From an uncultured bacterium (lineage in GTDB: Bacteria; Bacillota; Clostridia; Peptostreptococcales; Anaerovoracaceae), in NCBI GenBank assembly GCA_905214225.1, contig CAJMLL010000007.1, forward strand, positions 1 to 63,332: DNA of 63,332 nucleotides. Reading direction: 5' to 3'. Positions 11,069 through 20,900 of the stretch are shown in pieces (within the stretch, counting starts at the first letter, position 1; every line of letters begins with the position of its first letter). Position numbers and translations under genes: made by a program. The notes under the pieces were generated by a model that was not told the DNA's origin, searched no databases, and worked only from the letters and a program-made list of their open reading frames with translations.

Positions 11069-12094
11069 TTATACCCAGATTACCGGTGTTTCACTCTCAT
11101 TCAGGCACTTCTGCCGGTAGTCCGTCAGTGCGTAGCGGTCCGTCATCCCCGCAATGTGATCCTTCACCACCGTTTCCAGTCCGTCCTCTTCCCGAAGCTC
11201 CAGATATTCCTTCGGCAGCTCCTCAGGATGGGAAAGATAATACTGATACAGCGACCGGATCACCTTTTCCACATGTACAATCTGTTCTTCCTTTCTGACC
11301 ACCGGCCCGTCATAAACCTTCTCAAACATAAAGGTCCTGAGATGGTCCAGTGCCTCCTGATGGAGATCATCCATACGGACATACCCTTTTCCGTTGCTGG
11401 TGGTGATGACATTTTCAATCATCGTATTCAGCCGCGCTTCCTTGCTCTCCCCGAACACACGGAGCGTCTCTTCCGGAAGATCCGATTCTTTCAGGGCGCC
11501 GGCTCTGACCGCGTCGTCGATATCATGGTTCAGGTAGGCGATGCGGTCGCTGAGTTTGACCACCCAGCCTTCCAGGGTATGCGGCTCCCTTTTCCCCGGA
11601 TGGTTCAGGATCCCGTCGCGCACTTCATAAGTCAGGTTCATGCCGCGTTTTCCCTTGTGAAATTCCAGTTTGTCCACCACGCGGAGGCTCTGCTCGTTAT
11701 GCGAAAATCCCGGCTCATACAGAGCGTTGAGAATCCGCTCGCCGTTATGTCCGAAGGGCGTGTGGCCCAGATCATGCCCCAGCGCAATGGCCTCCGTCAG
11801 ATCCTCGTTCAGCCCCAGAGCCCTGGAAATACTCCTTCCGACCTGCGACACCTCCAGAGTATGCGTCAGCCGCGTCCGGTAGTGATCCCCCTCCGGCGCC
11901 AGAAAAACCTGCGTCTTATGCATCAGCCGGCGGAAGGCCTTGGAATGAATGATCCTGTCCCGGTCCCGCTGAAAAACCGTCCGGTAGGGGCACTGGGGCT
12001 CATCTTCTGCCCTGCCCCGGCTTTCCTCCGCCAGGCAGGCATGCCGCGAGAGCACCAGCCTTTCCTCAGCTTCAAGGTCTTTTCTGCTTCTCAT
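11069..12094 (-). CDS. dgt: Deoxyguanosinetriphosphate triphosphohydrolase-like HD protein
   Basis: 341 residues from ATG 12094, chosen because AAAGGAGG lies 5 bases upstream; an ATG seven codons earlier has no such site. HD-domain metal ligands are visible as THTLEVSQ, then ALGHDLGHTPFGHNGE, with YLNHDIDDAV further on. Family members hydrolyse dNTPs to deoxynucleosides and triphosphate. It is upstream of dnaG, a frequent arrangement in Clostridia. The gap to dnaG (10887-11068) holds no clear terminator. Confidence 0.9.
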   Translation of the reverse strand: MRSRKDLEAEERLVLSRHACLAEESRGRAEDEPQCPYRTVFQRDRDRIIHSKAFRRLMHKTQVFLAPEGDHYRTRLTHTLEVSQVGRSISRALGLNEDLTEAIALGHDLGHTPFGHNGERILNALYEPGFSHNEQSLRVVDKLEFHKGKRGMNLTYEVRDGILNHPGKREPHTLEGWVVKLSDRIAYLNHDIDDAVRAGALKESDLPEETLRVFGESKEARLNTMIENVITTSNGKGYVRMDDLHQEALDHLRTFMFEKVYDGPVVRKEEQIVHVEKVIRSLYQYYLSHPEELPKEYLELREEDGLETVVKDHIAGMTDRYALTDYRQKCLNESETPVIWV

Positions 12095-12190
12095 GCTGTC
12101 CTCCTTTCCGGACAAAAAGAAAACCGCAAGGGATCCGCCGGACTGTTTCTCCTGGACAATCCGCTCTCTTACGGTTTCTGTTTTCTCTAT

Positions 12191-12643
12191 CTATACTCCG
12201 GTATGCCCGAATCCGCCTTCTCCTCTGTCCGTGTCGCTGAGTTCATCGGAAAGATGAAGCTCCGCACGGATCACCGGCATCAGGACAACCTGCGCGATTC
12301 TCTCGCCGTCCTTGATCGTAAATTCCTCATCGCCGAAATTGATCAGGGGAACTTTGATCTCTCCGCGGTAGTCGCTGTCAATCGTTCCGATGCTGTTAAC
12401 CAGGCCGATTCCGTGCTTGATGGCCAGGCCGCTTCTGGCTCTGACCTGCGCCTCGCAGCCTTCCGGAATCTCAAAGAAGAGGCCTGTCGGTACAAGCTTT
12501 CTTTCCCCCGGCTTCAGTGTAACCGGTTCATCCAGGTAGGCCTGGATATCAAATCCGGATGCCCCCTTCGTCTTATATTCCGGGAGTCTTCCGCTTTTAC
12601 TGATAATATTCATATTTATGGTCTGCATTTCTGTTACCGTCAC
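12191..12643 (-). CDS. dut: dUTP diphosphatase
   Basis: 150 residues. The trimeric dUTPase motifs are in order: GASGFDIQA (1), [10 protein letters not shown] (2), [15 protein letters not shown] (3), [11 protein letters not shown] (4) and the C-terminal [10 protein letters not shown] (5). It splits dUTP to dUMP, keeping uracil out of DNA and feeding dTMP synthesis. The start is uncertain: a GTG at 12643 sits very close to a GGAAGG site, and family alignment would also allow internal ATGs (MQT or MNI). Confidence 0.93.
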   Translation of the reverse strand: MTVTEMQTINMNIISKSGRLPEYKTKGASGFDIQAYLDEPVTLKPGERKLVPTGLFFEIPEGCEAQVRARSGLAIKHGIGLVNSIGTIDSDYRGEIKVPLINFGDEEFTIKDGERIAQVVLMPVIRAELHLSDELSDTDRGEGGFGHTGV

Positions 12644-12683
12644 TTTCCTTCCGCCCCTGCCCGGGTGTATTTTGCCGAAAGAT

Positions 12684-13946
12684 CTATTTCTGCTGATACT
12701 TCGCCATCAGCGCCTTTACATCCGCATCTTTTCCGCTGACTACGGACGCTGAATAGGTAGAGAAGTCGCCGATCAGCTTCCTGGCCTCCTCGACATCGTC
12801 AAGGGTAACCTTATCGTAGCCCTCCATGACTTCATCCGGCAGGAATACGCGGTCCAGGAGCAGCTTGTTCTTCCCGTTGACCACCATTCTGGCCGTCGGG
12901 TTCTCCTGGCTGAAGACATAGGAAGATTTCATCTGTTCTCTGGAAGAGTCCAGTTCTTCCTGGGAAATCGGATCCGACTTAAGACGTTCCAGTTCCTCAT
13001 GGATACCTTCTACGGTCTTCTCCAGCTGATCGTGGGCGACACCGGCGTAAATCTCAAAATATCCGTCTGTGCTGAAGGTTCCCATGTTGGAGAAAACTGA
13101 GTAGGCCAGGCCCTTCTGTTCTCTGATATTCTGGAACAGTCTGGAGCTCATGCCGCCGCCGAATGCATTGCTGAGAATCTGGAAGGCGTAAGAACGCGGA
13201 TCCTCCAGGGTGATTGCCTTGGTTCCCAGGCAGATGTGGGTCTGCTGGATTTCCTTCTTCTCAAAGTGGTAACGCGGCACATAATGCGATTCGCTCTTCT
13301 TTCTCGGCGGCTTGCTCTGCCCCCTGTTCATGAAGTGATGCTCAAAATAGCTGCAGAGCTCATCCGGGTCAAAACTTCCTGCGGCAGAAATGACGATGGC
13401 ATCACGTACGTACTGATCACACACATACTGATCCATCACTCCGTGGTCAATCGTGCTCAGTGTTTCATGATCACCGGTAATCGACTTTCCGAGAGGCTCA
13501 TCCTTAAACATGTCCTCGATCAGCTTGTCGTGGGCCAGATCATCCGGGGCATCCTCGTCCATCTTGATCTCTTCTTCGATGACCTTCCGCTCCCTGTTCA
13601 TCTCATTCTGGTCAAACAGCGCATGCTCGATCATATCCGTGAGAACGTCCGCTGCCTTATACAGGCTGGAAGACAGCGACTTGACATAATAGCAGGTCGC
13701 TTCTTTTCCTGTAAACGCGTTCATCTGACCGCCGATCCGGTCGATATCAGAAGCAATCTTTCTGGCATCCCGGTCAGGCGTTCCCTTAAACATCATGTGC
13801 TCGACAAAATGAGAAATGCCGGCGTGTTCTGCCGTCTCATCCACGGCACCTGTCTTCACCCAGATGCCGATTGCCGCGGACTGCACCTGCGGCATGTCTT
13901 CCATGATAACCCGGACACCATTGGATAATTTTCTGGTTGTGATCAT
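12684..13946 (-). CDS. M16 family zinc metallopeptidase
   Basis: 420 residues, ATG 13946 behind GAAGGAG. The inverted zinc motif HxxEH is seen in [13 protein letters not shown] (about 43-55), with the distal glutamate in the [13 protein letters not shown] segment. A second, non-catalytic M16 half follows ([38 protein letters not shown]). The length fits the single-chain processing-peptidase-like form (YmxG/MlpA type) of Bacillota, usually found near dut, as here. The exact substrate is not known. Confidence 0.92.
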   Translation of the reverse strand: MITTRKLSNGVRVIMEDMPQVQSAAIGIWVKTGAVDETAEHAGISHFVEHMMFKGTPDRDARKIASDIDRIGGQMNAFTGKEATCYYVKSLSSSLYKAADVLTDMIEHALFDQNEMNRERKVIEEEIKMDEDAPDDLAHDKLIEDMFKDEPLGKSITGDHETLSTIDHGVMDQYVCDQYVRDAIVISAAGSFDPDELCSYFEHHFMNRGQSKPPRKKSESHYVPRYHFEKKEIQQTHICLGTKAITLEDPRSYAFQILSNAFGGGMSSRLFQNIREQKGLAYSVFSNMGTFSTDGYFEIYAGVAHDQLEKTVEGIHEELERLKSDPISQEELDSSREQMKSSYVFSQENPTARMVVNGKNKLLLDRVFLPDEVMEGYDKVTLDDVEEARKLIGDFSTYSASVVSGKDADVKALMAKYQQK

Positions 13947-13982
13947 GTTATGTATTTCTCCTTCTTTCTTTATTTCTGTATT

Positions 13983-14525
13983 CTATCTGGTCATATCGGT
14001 AAAGGTCATGACAAAGTCATCCAGATCATAGTCCTTTGCCTGCTGAAAATTCAGTTCATAGGCCGGACCGCCGAGTTTCTCCGCGCGGTCCAGGATCAGC
14101 GCGTCTCTTACCGGAAGCATCTGCGACTCTCCGGACTCTGAATTGATGCACTCTACATTATCCGTGTCATTATACCAGTTTCTGAACTTCACGATTTCAG
14201 AAGCCAGGCGCAGCAGCATGTCGCTCTGGCTGTTTGAATCATCCTCTGCCGATGCATCATCTGCAAGACCGCTGATGATCCGCTTGATATTCTCCACCAG
14301 CGTATAGAAATCCGTCTCTTCATCCGGAACCGCCTCCTCCAGCTGGTCAAAGTAATTCTCCGCCAGCTCTGCGAACGCCTCCAGATCAACGTCCTCCAGC
14401 AGTTCATACAGAACGTCCTCGTCAATGTCCTCGTCTGACTCAAGCAGCTCGGCCATATTCTCAAAATACTGGAAATCCTCTCCAGACTCCATATCCAGAA
14501 GATCAAACAGCGCTTCTTTATCCAT
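13983..14525 (-). CDS. Uncharacterised acidic protein
   Basis: 180 residues from ATG 14525, chosen for the GGAGG 7 bases upstream. Very acidic (runs such as LESDEDIDEDVLYELLEDVDLEAF), mostly predicted helical, with no cysteines apart from one, no signal peptide and no membrane segment. I do not recognise a family. It lies between murI and the M16 peptidase on the same strand and is probably in the murI transcript. Codon use looks like its neighbours. Confidence 0.75.
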   Translation of the reverse strand: MDKEALFDLLDMESGEDFQYFENMAELLESDEDIDEDVLYELLEDVDLEAFAELAENYFDQLEEAVPDEETDFYTLVENIKRIISGLADDASAEDDSNSQSDMLLRLASEIVKFRNWYNDTDNVECINSESGESQMLPVRDALILDRAEKLGGPAYELNFQQAKDYDLDDFVMTFTDMTR

Positions 14526-14629
14526 TCTGCATCCTCCCATCTTTTTGCATGAAACCTGCGCAGCCTGCATTTTTCCTTTTCCCTGCGTCTTTCTGTCCTC
14601 CGCGGCTCCTGATCCTGCAGCCGCCTGTT

Positions 14630-15442
14630 TTACAGATCCAGATTTTTAAACTGGATATTCAGTTTGTCTTTGCTCTCTCCCAGAATCAGCTGAATCATAT
14701 TCATAAAGCTGTCTGAAATATCGCTGGCGTAGAAGACATTCTCACCGCTCTTCTTCTCCGCCTCCATATTCCTTTTCTTCAGTTCTATACTGACCGCTGT
14801 AGCGATTTCCCTGGACGAACTGATCAGGCGGACATCCGGGAAAAGCCGGTGAATATTCGCCGCCACGATCGGGAAATGCGTGCATCCCAGGACCAGCGTG
14901 TCCAGCTCATTCTCCGCGATAAAATCATCCAGGTAATAGTGAAGCAGCTCATCCATAACACTTCCGGTAATGCCTTCCTCCACCAGAGGAACGATCGCCT
15001 GACATTCCTTCTGATACAGATGCATAAGAGACGGATTCTTTTCCCGGATCTTCTGCAGATAAACGCCGCTCTTTACTGTTGCTCTGGTGGCCATGATGCC
15101 GATATGATCCTCCGGTCTGCACTGATTGGCAATGACTCTCGCGGTTGGAGAAATGACTCCGATAATCGGAATCTCAGGGAATTTCTCACGCAGATCCTCC
15201 AGTGCCGTCGCAGAAATCGTGTTGCAGGCGATGACCATCATCTTCACGTCATTATCCGCCATAAACTGCCCGATCTGCATAGAAAACTGCCGGATCTTCT
15301 CCGGAGACTTGGATCCGTACGGGGTTCTGGCCGTATCTCCGAAGAACACAATCCTCTCCTTTGGCAATTCTTCTATAATGTACGCGGTACTGGTCAGCCC
15401 GCCGATTCCTGAATCAAAAATACCGATGCTTCTGTTATCCAT
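14630..15442 (-). CDS. murI: Glutamate racemase
   Basis: 270 residues. IGIFDSGIGGLT at the N-terminus holds the first catalytic acid. The two catalytic cysteines are in VIACNTISA (about residue 74) and VLGCTHFPI (about 185). It makes D-glutamate for peptidoglycan in the cytoplasm. First gene of the minus-strand group that runs to the unknown acidic protein, with its own promoter at 15495-15523. Confidence 0.97.
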   Translation of the reverse strand: MDNRSIGIFDSGIGGLTSTAYIIEELPKERIVFFGDTARTPYGSKSPEKIRQFSMQIGQFMADNDVKMMVIACNTISATALEDLREKFPEIPIIGVISPTARVIANQCRPEDHIGIMATRATVKSGVYLQKIREKNPSLMHLYQKECQAIVPLVEEGITGSVMDELLHYYLDDFIAENELDTLVLGCTHFPIVAANIHRLFPDVRLISSSREIATAVSIELKKRNMEAEKKSGENVFYASDISDSFMNMIQLILGESKDKLNIQFKNLDL

Positions 15443-15494
15443 TCCTTTAACTGCCCCTTTACTATTTGGTCAGGTTCTAAACCCATATTGATAT

Positions 15495-15523
15495 ATTATA
15501 CAGCAGTGAGACAGAAATGAAAA
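15495..15523 (-). promoter_or_regulatory. murI promoter
   Basis: On the minus strand: TTTTCA (15523-15518), a 17-base spacer, then consensus TATAAT (15500-15495), about 50 bases before the murI start. Confidence 0.6.
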
Positions 15524-15713
15524 TAACATCCCGCATTTCTGCGCAGGAATTGAATAAACCCCGGCATTAGTATAGAATATTGAATGTATGTACACATAAA
15601 TTATCCGCCTGAAGATCATGCGGATTTCATATATTGGACACAGATTCTGCCGCCGTCCGTCCCGCTGCGGAAGATCCCGGCAGGCTGCCGTCCGGAAAGG
15701 ACAAATAAAGAAA

Positions 15714-17513
15714 ATGGCAAGAAGAAAAACAAGAGAAGAAATAAAGACGCAGGATAAGTGGAATATTGAAAAAATGTATCCGGATAACGCTTCCGCGGAA
15801 AAAGATCTTAAGGAATCCGTATCCGATGCAGAAAAATACGGAAAATATAAAGGACATCTGGCAGACAGCGCAGAAAGCCTCGCCGACGCGCTGATTGAAA
15901 GCGACCGGATCGAGCAGAAGCTGGAGCGTGCCTTCGTCTATTCTCGCATGAAACTGGATGAAGACAACCGGGCAGCTGAGCAGCAGGCTCTGTACAGCAA
16001 GGCCGCCGCCGCCATCAGCCAGGTTTCTTCCCTGACCAGTTTCGTTATGCCGGAACTGATCCGTATTCCGGAGGAAACACTGAAGCAGTTTATCGAAGAT
16101 GAGCCGCGTCTTCAGACATACCGTCATCTCCTTGATTCCGCTATGCGTCAGAAAGATCATGTTTTGTCCGAAAAAGAAGAGAACATCCTGGCACAGCTCG
16201 GAGAGGTCCTGAGCGCTCCGGACCAGGTATTCACCATGCTGAACGACGCGGACATGAAATTCGGGAAAATCAAAGATGAAGAGGGTAAGGAAACAGAGCT
16301 GACCCATGGAAATTACATCAGCTTCATGCGTTCGCAGAACCGCCAGGTCAGAAAAGACGCCTACACCCACTGCTATGAAGCCTACAAGGGCATGATCAAT
16401 ACGATCTCCGCCAATTACAGCGCAAATGTAAAGACGGACGTGATTTCCGCCCGCCTGCGTAATTATCCTTCTGCAAGGGTTGCTGCGCTTTCCGGCGGAA
16501 GAATCCCGGAATCGGTCTATGACAATCTGATTGATTCTGTACATTCTGCTCTGCCTAAGATGTATGAGTATGTCAAGCTGAGAAAGAAGCTTCTCGGCCT
16601 GGATGAGCTGAAGATGTATGATATTTACGTTCCGCTGGTAAAGCTGCCGAAAAAGAAGATCCGCTTCCAGCAGGCTGTGGAAATCGGTAAAGAAGGCCTG
16701 GCGCCTCTCGGCGATGCTTATTTACAGCAGTTCCAGAAGGGCATCGACAGCCGCTGGATCGACATCTATGAAACAGAAGGAAAGACGAGCGGTGCCTACA
16801 GCTTCGGTTCTTATGACAGCGATCCGTATGTCCTGATGAACTTCGACTCTACGCTGGAAGACGTGTTCACGCTGGTTCATGAGATGGGGCATTCCATGAA
16901 CTCCTGGCTGACCAGAAAGACACAGCCATACGTTTACGGCGGTCATTCCATCTTTACCGCAGAAGTTGCGTCAACGGTCAATGAAACCCTGCTGATGAAG
17001 CACCTGCTGAAGACAGAGAGCGATCCGGAAATGAAGAAATACATCCTGAACATGTACCTGGATGCCTTCAAGGGAACCCTCTTCCGCCAGACCATGTTCG
17101 CGGAATTCGAAAAGAAAACACATGAATACGTGGAAAACGGCGGCGGCCTCACGGCAGACTGGATGAGCCAGACCTATGACGAACTGAATAATGAGTACTT
17201 CGGACCGGCTCTGACCCACGATGACTATATTCAGTATGAGTGGGCCAGAATTCCTCACTTCTACAACAGCTTCTACGTTTATCAGTATGCGACGGGATAT
17301 TCTGCGGCAAATGCCATTGCAGACCGCATCCTGAACGGAGGCGAAAAGGAAAGAGAGGATTATCTGAAGTTCCTGTCTCTGGGCAGCAGTGACTATCCGG
17401 TTGAACTCCTGAAAGTGGCCGGTGTGGACATGTCAGAGCGCGAACCAGTGGACCGCGCGATGAAGGTCTTCTCCGGACTCGTCGATGAGTTTGCAGAACT
17501 GATGGAGGAATAA
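15714..17513 (+). CDS. pepF: Oligoendopeptidase F (M3B family)
   Basis: 599 residues from ATG 15714 (MARRKTREEI); the reading frame extends 32 codons upstream, but that part is unlike the family and lacks a ribosome site. The zinc motif HExxH is seen in LVHEMGHSMNSW, followed by the conserved ASTVNE segment carrying the third ligand. Cytosolic enzyme that cleaves short peptides of about 7-17 residues. First of three plus-strand genes (pepF, nadK, rluA-like), transcribed away from murI. Confidence 0.95.
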   Translation: MARRKTREEIKTQDKWNIEKMYPDNASAEKDLKESVSDAEKYGKYKGHLADSAESLADALIESDRIEQKLERAFVYSRMKLDEDNRAAEQQALYSKAAAAISQVSSLTSFVMPELIRIPEETLKQFIEDEPRLQTYRHLLDSAMRQKDHVLSEKEENILAQLGEVLSAPDQVFTMLNDADMKFGKIKDEEGKETELTHGNYISFMRSQNRQVRKDAYTHCYEAYKGMINTISANYSANVKTDVISARLRNYPSARVAALSGGRIPESVYDNLIDSVHSALPKMYEYVKLRKKLLGLDELKMYDIYVPLVKLPKKKIRFQQAVEIGKEGLAPLGDAYLQQFQKGIDSRWIDIYETEGKTSGAYSFGSYDSDPYVLMNFDSTLEDVFTLVHEMGHSMNSWLTRKTQPYVYGGHSIFTAEVASTVNETLLMKHLLKTESDPEMKKYILNMYLDAFKGTLFRQTMFAEFEKKTHEYVENGGGLTADWMSQTYDELNNEYFGPALTHDDYIQYEWARIPHFYNSFYVYQYATGYSAANAIADRILNGGEKEREDYLKFLSLGSSDYPVELLKVAGVDMSEREPVDRAMKVFSGLVDEFAELMEE

Positions 17514-17538
17514 TCGTACTGCACTTCCTCAGTCCTTT

Positions 17539-17660
17539 CCCGGCGCCTCTGCGCCGGGCAGGCTTACGGAAATCCAGCCTGGCCTGCTCCCGGCAACGGA
17601 CCGGCGTACGAGAGAAGGTACATCTCAGTACTTCAGGCATGAAAGGTCTGAGGGGAAAGC
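17539..17660 (+). promoter_or_regulatory. Structured RNA leader between pepF and nadK
   Basis: The gap before nadK is rich in possible hairpins: CCCGGCGC-CTCT-GCGCCGGG (17539-17558), one around GTACGAGAGAAGGTAC (17606-17621), and CTTCAGGC-loop-GTCTGAGG (about 17631-17653). The last one runs into the GAGGGG ribosome site of nadK. No U-run follows the first hairpin. It does not match any riboswitch class that I recognise. Control of nadK translation is an inference. Confidence 0.35.
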
Positions 17661-18515
17661 ATGGTAAGTATAATGTATAAAAAAGAGAATGTATATATCT
17701 ATTCCAACCCGCTTCCAGTCTCTTTAGATCTGAAGAAGGTTCTGACAGAAAAACTGCAGAAAGCGGGATTCAACGTCATTCCTGAACTGCAGAAAGACAC
17801 CTCCCTGATCTTCTGTATCGGAGGAGACGGGACGCTCCTGCATCTGGTGCATGAACTGAATTTCCCGACAGCCCCGATAGCCGGCATCAATACCGGACAC
17901 CTTGGCTTTTTCCAGGATACCAGTCCGGACCGGATCGACGAGATGATTGACAACTATAAGCAGGGAAACTTCTATATCCAGAATCTGAGAACACTGAAAG
18001 CGACCATCCAGCACGAAGGAAAGATCAGTAAATGGTATGGGATGAACGAAATGATCGTCAAGGGAAATGTCGGCTGCACGGTGCATCTGAGCATCTCCAT
18101 CGGCCAGAACTTCATCGAGCACTTCAGCGGCGACGGAATCCTGCTGTCTACTCCGGCAGGAAGTACAGCATACAACTATTCTCTTGGCGGCGGCCTGGTG
18201 GATCCGAGTCTGGAAATTCTCCAGGTTACACCGATCGCGCCGATGAATACCAACGCTTACCGTTCATTCACCTCCAGCCTCTTTCTTCCTGCGGATAAAT
18301 ACCTGTTTATCAAACCTGAGAGGAAAGATGCTCACGTCAGAATGCAGGCAGACGGATTCACCCGGGAATATAACCATGTGGACACCATCATGATCGGCTA
18401 CAGTTCGACGACCCTGCACATGCTGAAATCCCGGGATTTTGACTTTTGGAAAAAGGTCAAGGAAAAATTCCTGGGAAACGATAACGCCAATTTTTCTGAA
18501 ACTGAAGAGAGATAA
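17661..18515 (+). CDS. nadK: NAD kinase
   Basis: 284 residues, ATG 17661 behind GAGGGG. Family motifs: FCIGGDGTLLHLV (about 50-62), GINTGHLGFF, GDGILLSTPAGSTAYNYSLGGG (about 154-175). It phosphorylates NAD+ to NADP+ in the cytoplasm. It is followed after 8 bases by the pseudouridine synthase gene, so the two share a transcript. Confidence 0.96.
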   Translation: MVSIMYKKENVYIYSNPLPVSLDLKKVLTEKLQKAGFNVIPELQKDTSLIFCIGGDGTLLHLVHELNFPTAPIAGINTGHLGFFQDTSPDRIDEMIDNYKQGNFYIQNLRTLKATIQHEGKISKWYGMNEMIVKGNVGCTVHLSISIGQNFIEHFSGDGILLSTPAGSTAYNYSLGGGLVDPSLEILQVTPIAPMNTNAYRSFTSSLFLPADKYLFIKPERKDAHVRMQADGFTREYNHVDTIMIGYSSTTLHMLKSRDFDFWKKVKEKFLGNDNANFSETEER

Positions 18516-18523
18516 AGAGATCC

Positions 18524-19477
18524 ATGAAAAGACGAGAATTTACATTTACAGTAAAAAAAGAAGACGAGGGCATGGGCATCCGCCGGATGCTGAAGAAAAA
18601 TCTCGATTTCTCTTCCCGCCTTCTGGCAAAAATGCGCGCCCAGCAGCTGGTATTTCTGAACGGAGAAGTTCTCCAGGGCTGGATGAAACCGAAAGAAGGC
18701 GACATGATCCGTGCCGTGCTCCCGGAAGAGCGCAGCGGCTTTCCGCCGGAAGACATTCCCTTCGGCGTCATCTATGAAGACCAGGACCTTCTGATCATCG
18801 ACAAACCTGCCGGATACACCGTCCACCCGACCAAGGGTCATCCCTGCCACACCATGGCCAACGGCATCATGAAATACATGGACGACCACAAGCAGAGCTG
18901 GAAAATCCGCTTTGTCAACCGACTGGACATGGACACCACCGGGCTTCTGATCGTTGGCAAAAATTCCCATGCTCAGGATGAACTGATTCGGCAGATGCAG
19001 AAAAACAAACTCGAGAAATACTACTGCGCCATCGTTTCCGGCATTATTAAAGAGGATGCGTTCACCATCGACCGCCCCATCGGCATGCCGGACCCGGACA
19101 AGCCGAACCGCGCCGTCATGGAAGGCGGCCGGGAAAGCATCACCGAAGTCAAAGTCCTGGAGCGTATTCCTGCCCCGGAAAACGGTGAGATAATCAAGGG
19201 CCTCTACGAAAACACCGGCCATACCCTGGTGCAGCTTCACCTTCTGACCGGACGCACCCATCAGATCCGCGTGCACCTGTCCTCCATCGGACACCCGATC
19301 ACCGGCGACCCTCTGTACGGCGGCGACCTGCAGGAAATCTTCCCGCGTCAGGCCCTGCACGCCATGCGGCTGAAGTTCCGGCATCCGGCGGAAGACCGCA
19401 TCATCACAGCGGAGGCGCCGCTGCCGAAAGATATGGCGGGATTGCTGCAGATGCTGAGAAAAGCCGCGCGGGGGTAA
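18524..19477 (+). CDS. RluA-family 23S rRNA/tRNA pseudouridine synthase
   Basis: 317 residues. An S4-like N-terminal segment (about 15-50) precedes the catalytic domain with the RluA motif NRLDMDTTGLLIVGKN (catalytic Asp about residue 135) and the late motif LTGRTHQIRVHLSSIGHPI. It isomerises uridine in RNA; RluC/RluD specificity cannot be told from sequence. Pairing with nadK is common in Bacillota. Confidence 0.93.
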   Translation: MKRREFTFTVKKEDEGMGIRRMLKKNLDFSSRLLAKMRAQQLVFLNGEVLQGWMKPKEGDMIRAVLPEERSGFPPEDIPFGVIYEDQDLLIIDKPAGYTVHPTKGHPCHTMANGIMKYMDDHKQSWKIRFVNRLDMDTTGLLIVGKNSHAQDELIRQMQKNKLEKYYCAIVSGIIKEDAFTIDRPIGMPDPDKPNRAVMEGGRESITEVKVLERIPAPENGEIIKGLYENTGHTLVQLHLLTGRTHQIRVHLSSIGHPITGDPLYGGDLQEIFPRQALHAMRLKFRHPAEDRIITAEAPLPKDMAGLLQMLRKAARG

Positions 19478-19516
19478 AGGTTCTGTAATTATAAAGATCA
19501 CTTCAAAACGCAAATA

Positions 19517-19559
19517 GCACATCATGTGCAAGAAGCCGCCAACACACGTTGACGGCTTC
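19517..19559. terminator. Hairpins between convergent genes
   Basis: Two stem-loops follow the pseudouridine synthase gene: GCACATCATGTGC (19517-19529) and GAAGCCG...CGGCTTC (19532-19559, with an internal CAAC/GTTG extension). There is no clear U-run on either strand, so termination is likely but not certain. Confidence 0.4.
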
Positions 19560-19655
19560 ATACCCAAAACTATGAGGGGTTGACCGCCATCCTGCCTGCG
19601 GACAATCCTATTCTATAGCTATTATACATTTCGAAATGACAGGAATCAAATGTTA

Positions 19656-20036
19656 TCATTCCGTATGGCTCTGTGCACTTGTCTTATCGCCCAGCATCCG
19701 TATGATCATGTTTACTACACAAATTGCAAGAACATACAGGATAGCAGTTTTAACGGTAACGGCAATGAAGAATACCGATATTCCCAGGATCAGGCCGCTG
19801 TTCATAATCCCCCATCCATTCCAGTTATCTGCATGGCTGTAGAAGTATGAGGCTCTGCTGTCTTTTGATTCGATGATCAGCACAATCAGGCCGGCAATAC
19901 ACAGAATTGCTCCAATAGCAATGGAAACCCGGTCCGGGATACTGAATGAATAAAAGTGACGTACAGCCAATCCTATTATTGAAAGGATGAGAATATATAT
20001 GATATTATACACACCATATTTCATCGCCCTGCTCAT
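19656..20036 (-). CDS. Small membrane protein of unknown function
   Basis: 126 residues, ATG 20036 behind a strong AAGGAGG. Four hydrophobic segments are visible (about 10-25, 37-55, 72-90, 93-112) with short charged loops. I do not recognise a family. It lies alone, convergent with the pseudouridine synthase gene and next to the gene-poor stretch 20037-20900. The good ribosome site and hydrophobic pattern support it as real. Confidence 0.7.
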   Translation of the reverse strand: MSRAMKYGVYNIIYILILSIIGLAVRHFYSFSIPDRVSIAIGAILCIAGLIVLIIESKDSRASYFYSHADNWNGWGIMNSGLILGISVFFIAVTVKTAILYVLAICVVNMIIRMLGDKTSAQSHTE

Positions 20037-20900
20037 CAGAATTCACCTCCTTAATCGTTATCTGTCAATTCTGTCTTTTCTACAGAACAAGAACAGCTCA
20101 AAGGATAAACCAGTACTACTATCTACCTGTAAATTATCATAAATCCAACTTTGTGTCAATGTTTTTTTTTGATCATAATATATTTTTTTAATAAATGTTA
20201 TCCCCATTCTTCTTCGGATAATCACACTTTTTCTGCACTGATCCGAATTGTGTGTTATCGGTCAAATAAAAATGACCGTTTTCTCTGGAATAAAAATATA
20301 CATATCATCTGTGATCCGAAGCAGTCCTTCCAGATCACTTTAGAAACCCTCTCTTAAATGACTATCGCTCCAGGTTCTCAGGGTCAGTTGCAAATTGAAA
20401 AACTGATTTATTGAAACAAGGTGCTGAACACAATGTATTTTCTGATTGCAGTCGGGAAAATCATTTCAAATAGCTTTTTCCCGACCGATTTCGCCTTTTT
20501 TACATGAAAACACAGTGAATATTGGATGAATAAGTATACTGTATGCACAAAATAACTTATATCCCGGGTAATTTTCTATTACATGCTTTTCGTTTAACAC
20601 CATTACGAAAACTTGACCCAATAACAATCTCCTGAGCACTATTTCCACCTGAATACAATAATCCACAATTCAACTGCCGGCCGGAGACAGAACTTATCGG
20701 AGGGGCGGTGCCACAGCCGGAGACAGACGAAAAAACTCGTGCGTGTACTGCCGCACCGTATACGTAGACGTTTGCGGCAGTTCCCACGAGTTGTCGTTTG
20801 GCTCCGATTCTGTGACCGCCCCGAAGATGGTTCTGAAAATCGGCCAGCTTTGTGAATTGTGGATTTTACAATATCAGGCTATAATAATACTCAGCACCTG
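20037..20900. other. 864-base stretch with no convincing gene
   Basis: AT-rich, with several short ORFs that lack ribosome sites and family signals. It holds two simple terminator-like hairpins on the plus strand, CGGTCA-loop-TGACCG-TTTT (20259-20282) and GTCGGGAAAA-loop-TTTTTCCCGAC (20451-20485), plus the long hairpin at 20702-20822. Small RNAs may end at these hairpins, but no promoter was pinned down. Confidence 0.6.
20702..20822. repeat. Long imperfect inverted repeat (121 bases)
   Basis: Nested complementary arms: GGGGCGGT/ACCGCCCC at the ends (20702-20709 and 20815-20822), CACAG/CTGTG, CGGAG/CTCCG, AACTCGTG/CACGAGTT (20734-20741 and 20785-20792) and ACTGCCGCA/TGCGGCAGT (20747-20755 and 20773-20781), around a short central loop. 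It could be a MITE-like element or a structured RNA. No flanking target duplication is evident. Confidence 0.75.

Noticed and set aside
20466..20666. 66-codon minus-strand frame in the gene-poor stretch
   Set aside because: No ribosome site, no family match, and it runs through terminator-like sequence.
20676..20727. Repeated GCCGGAGACAGA words suggesting a direct repeat of a mobile element
   Set aside because: Only two short copies, one of which is part of the hairpin arm; no element boundaries or target duplication.
20865..20878. 14-base word TTTACAATATCAGG shared with 57377-57390
   Set aside because: A few matching 14-mers are expected by chance in 63 kb; the flanks do not match and there is no sign of element ends.
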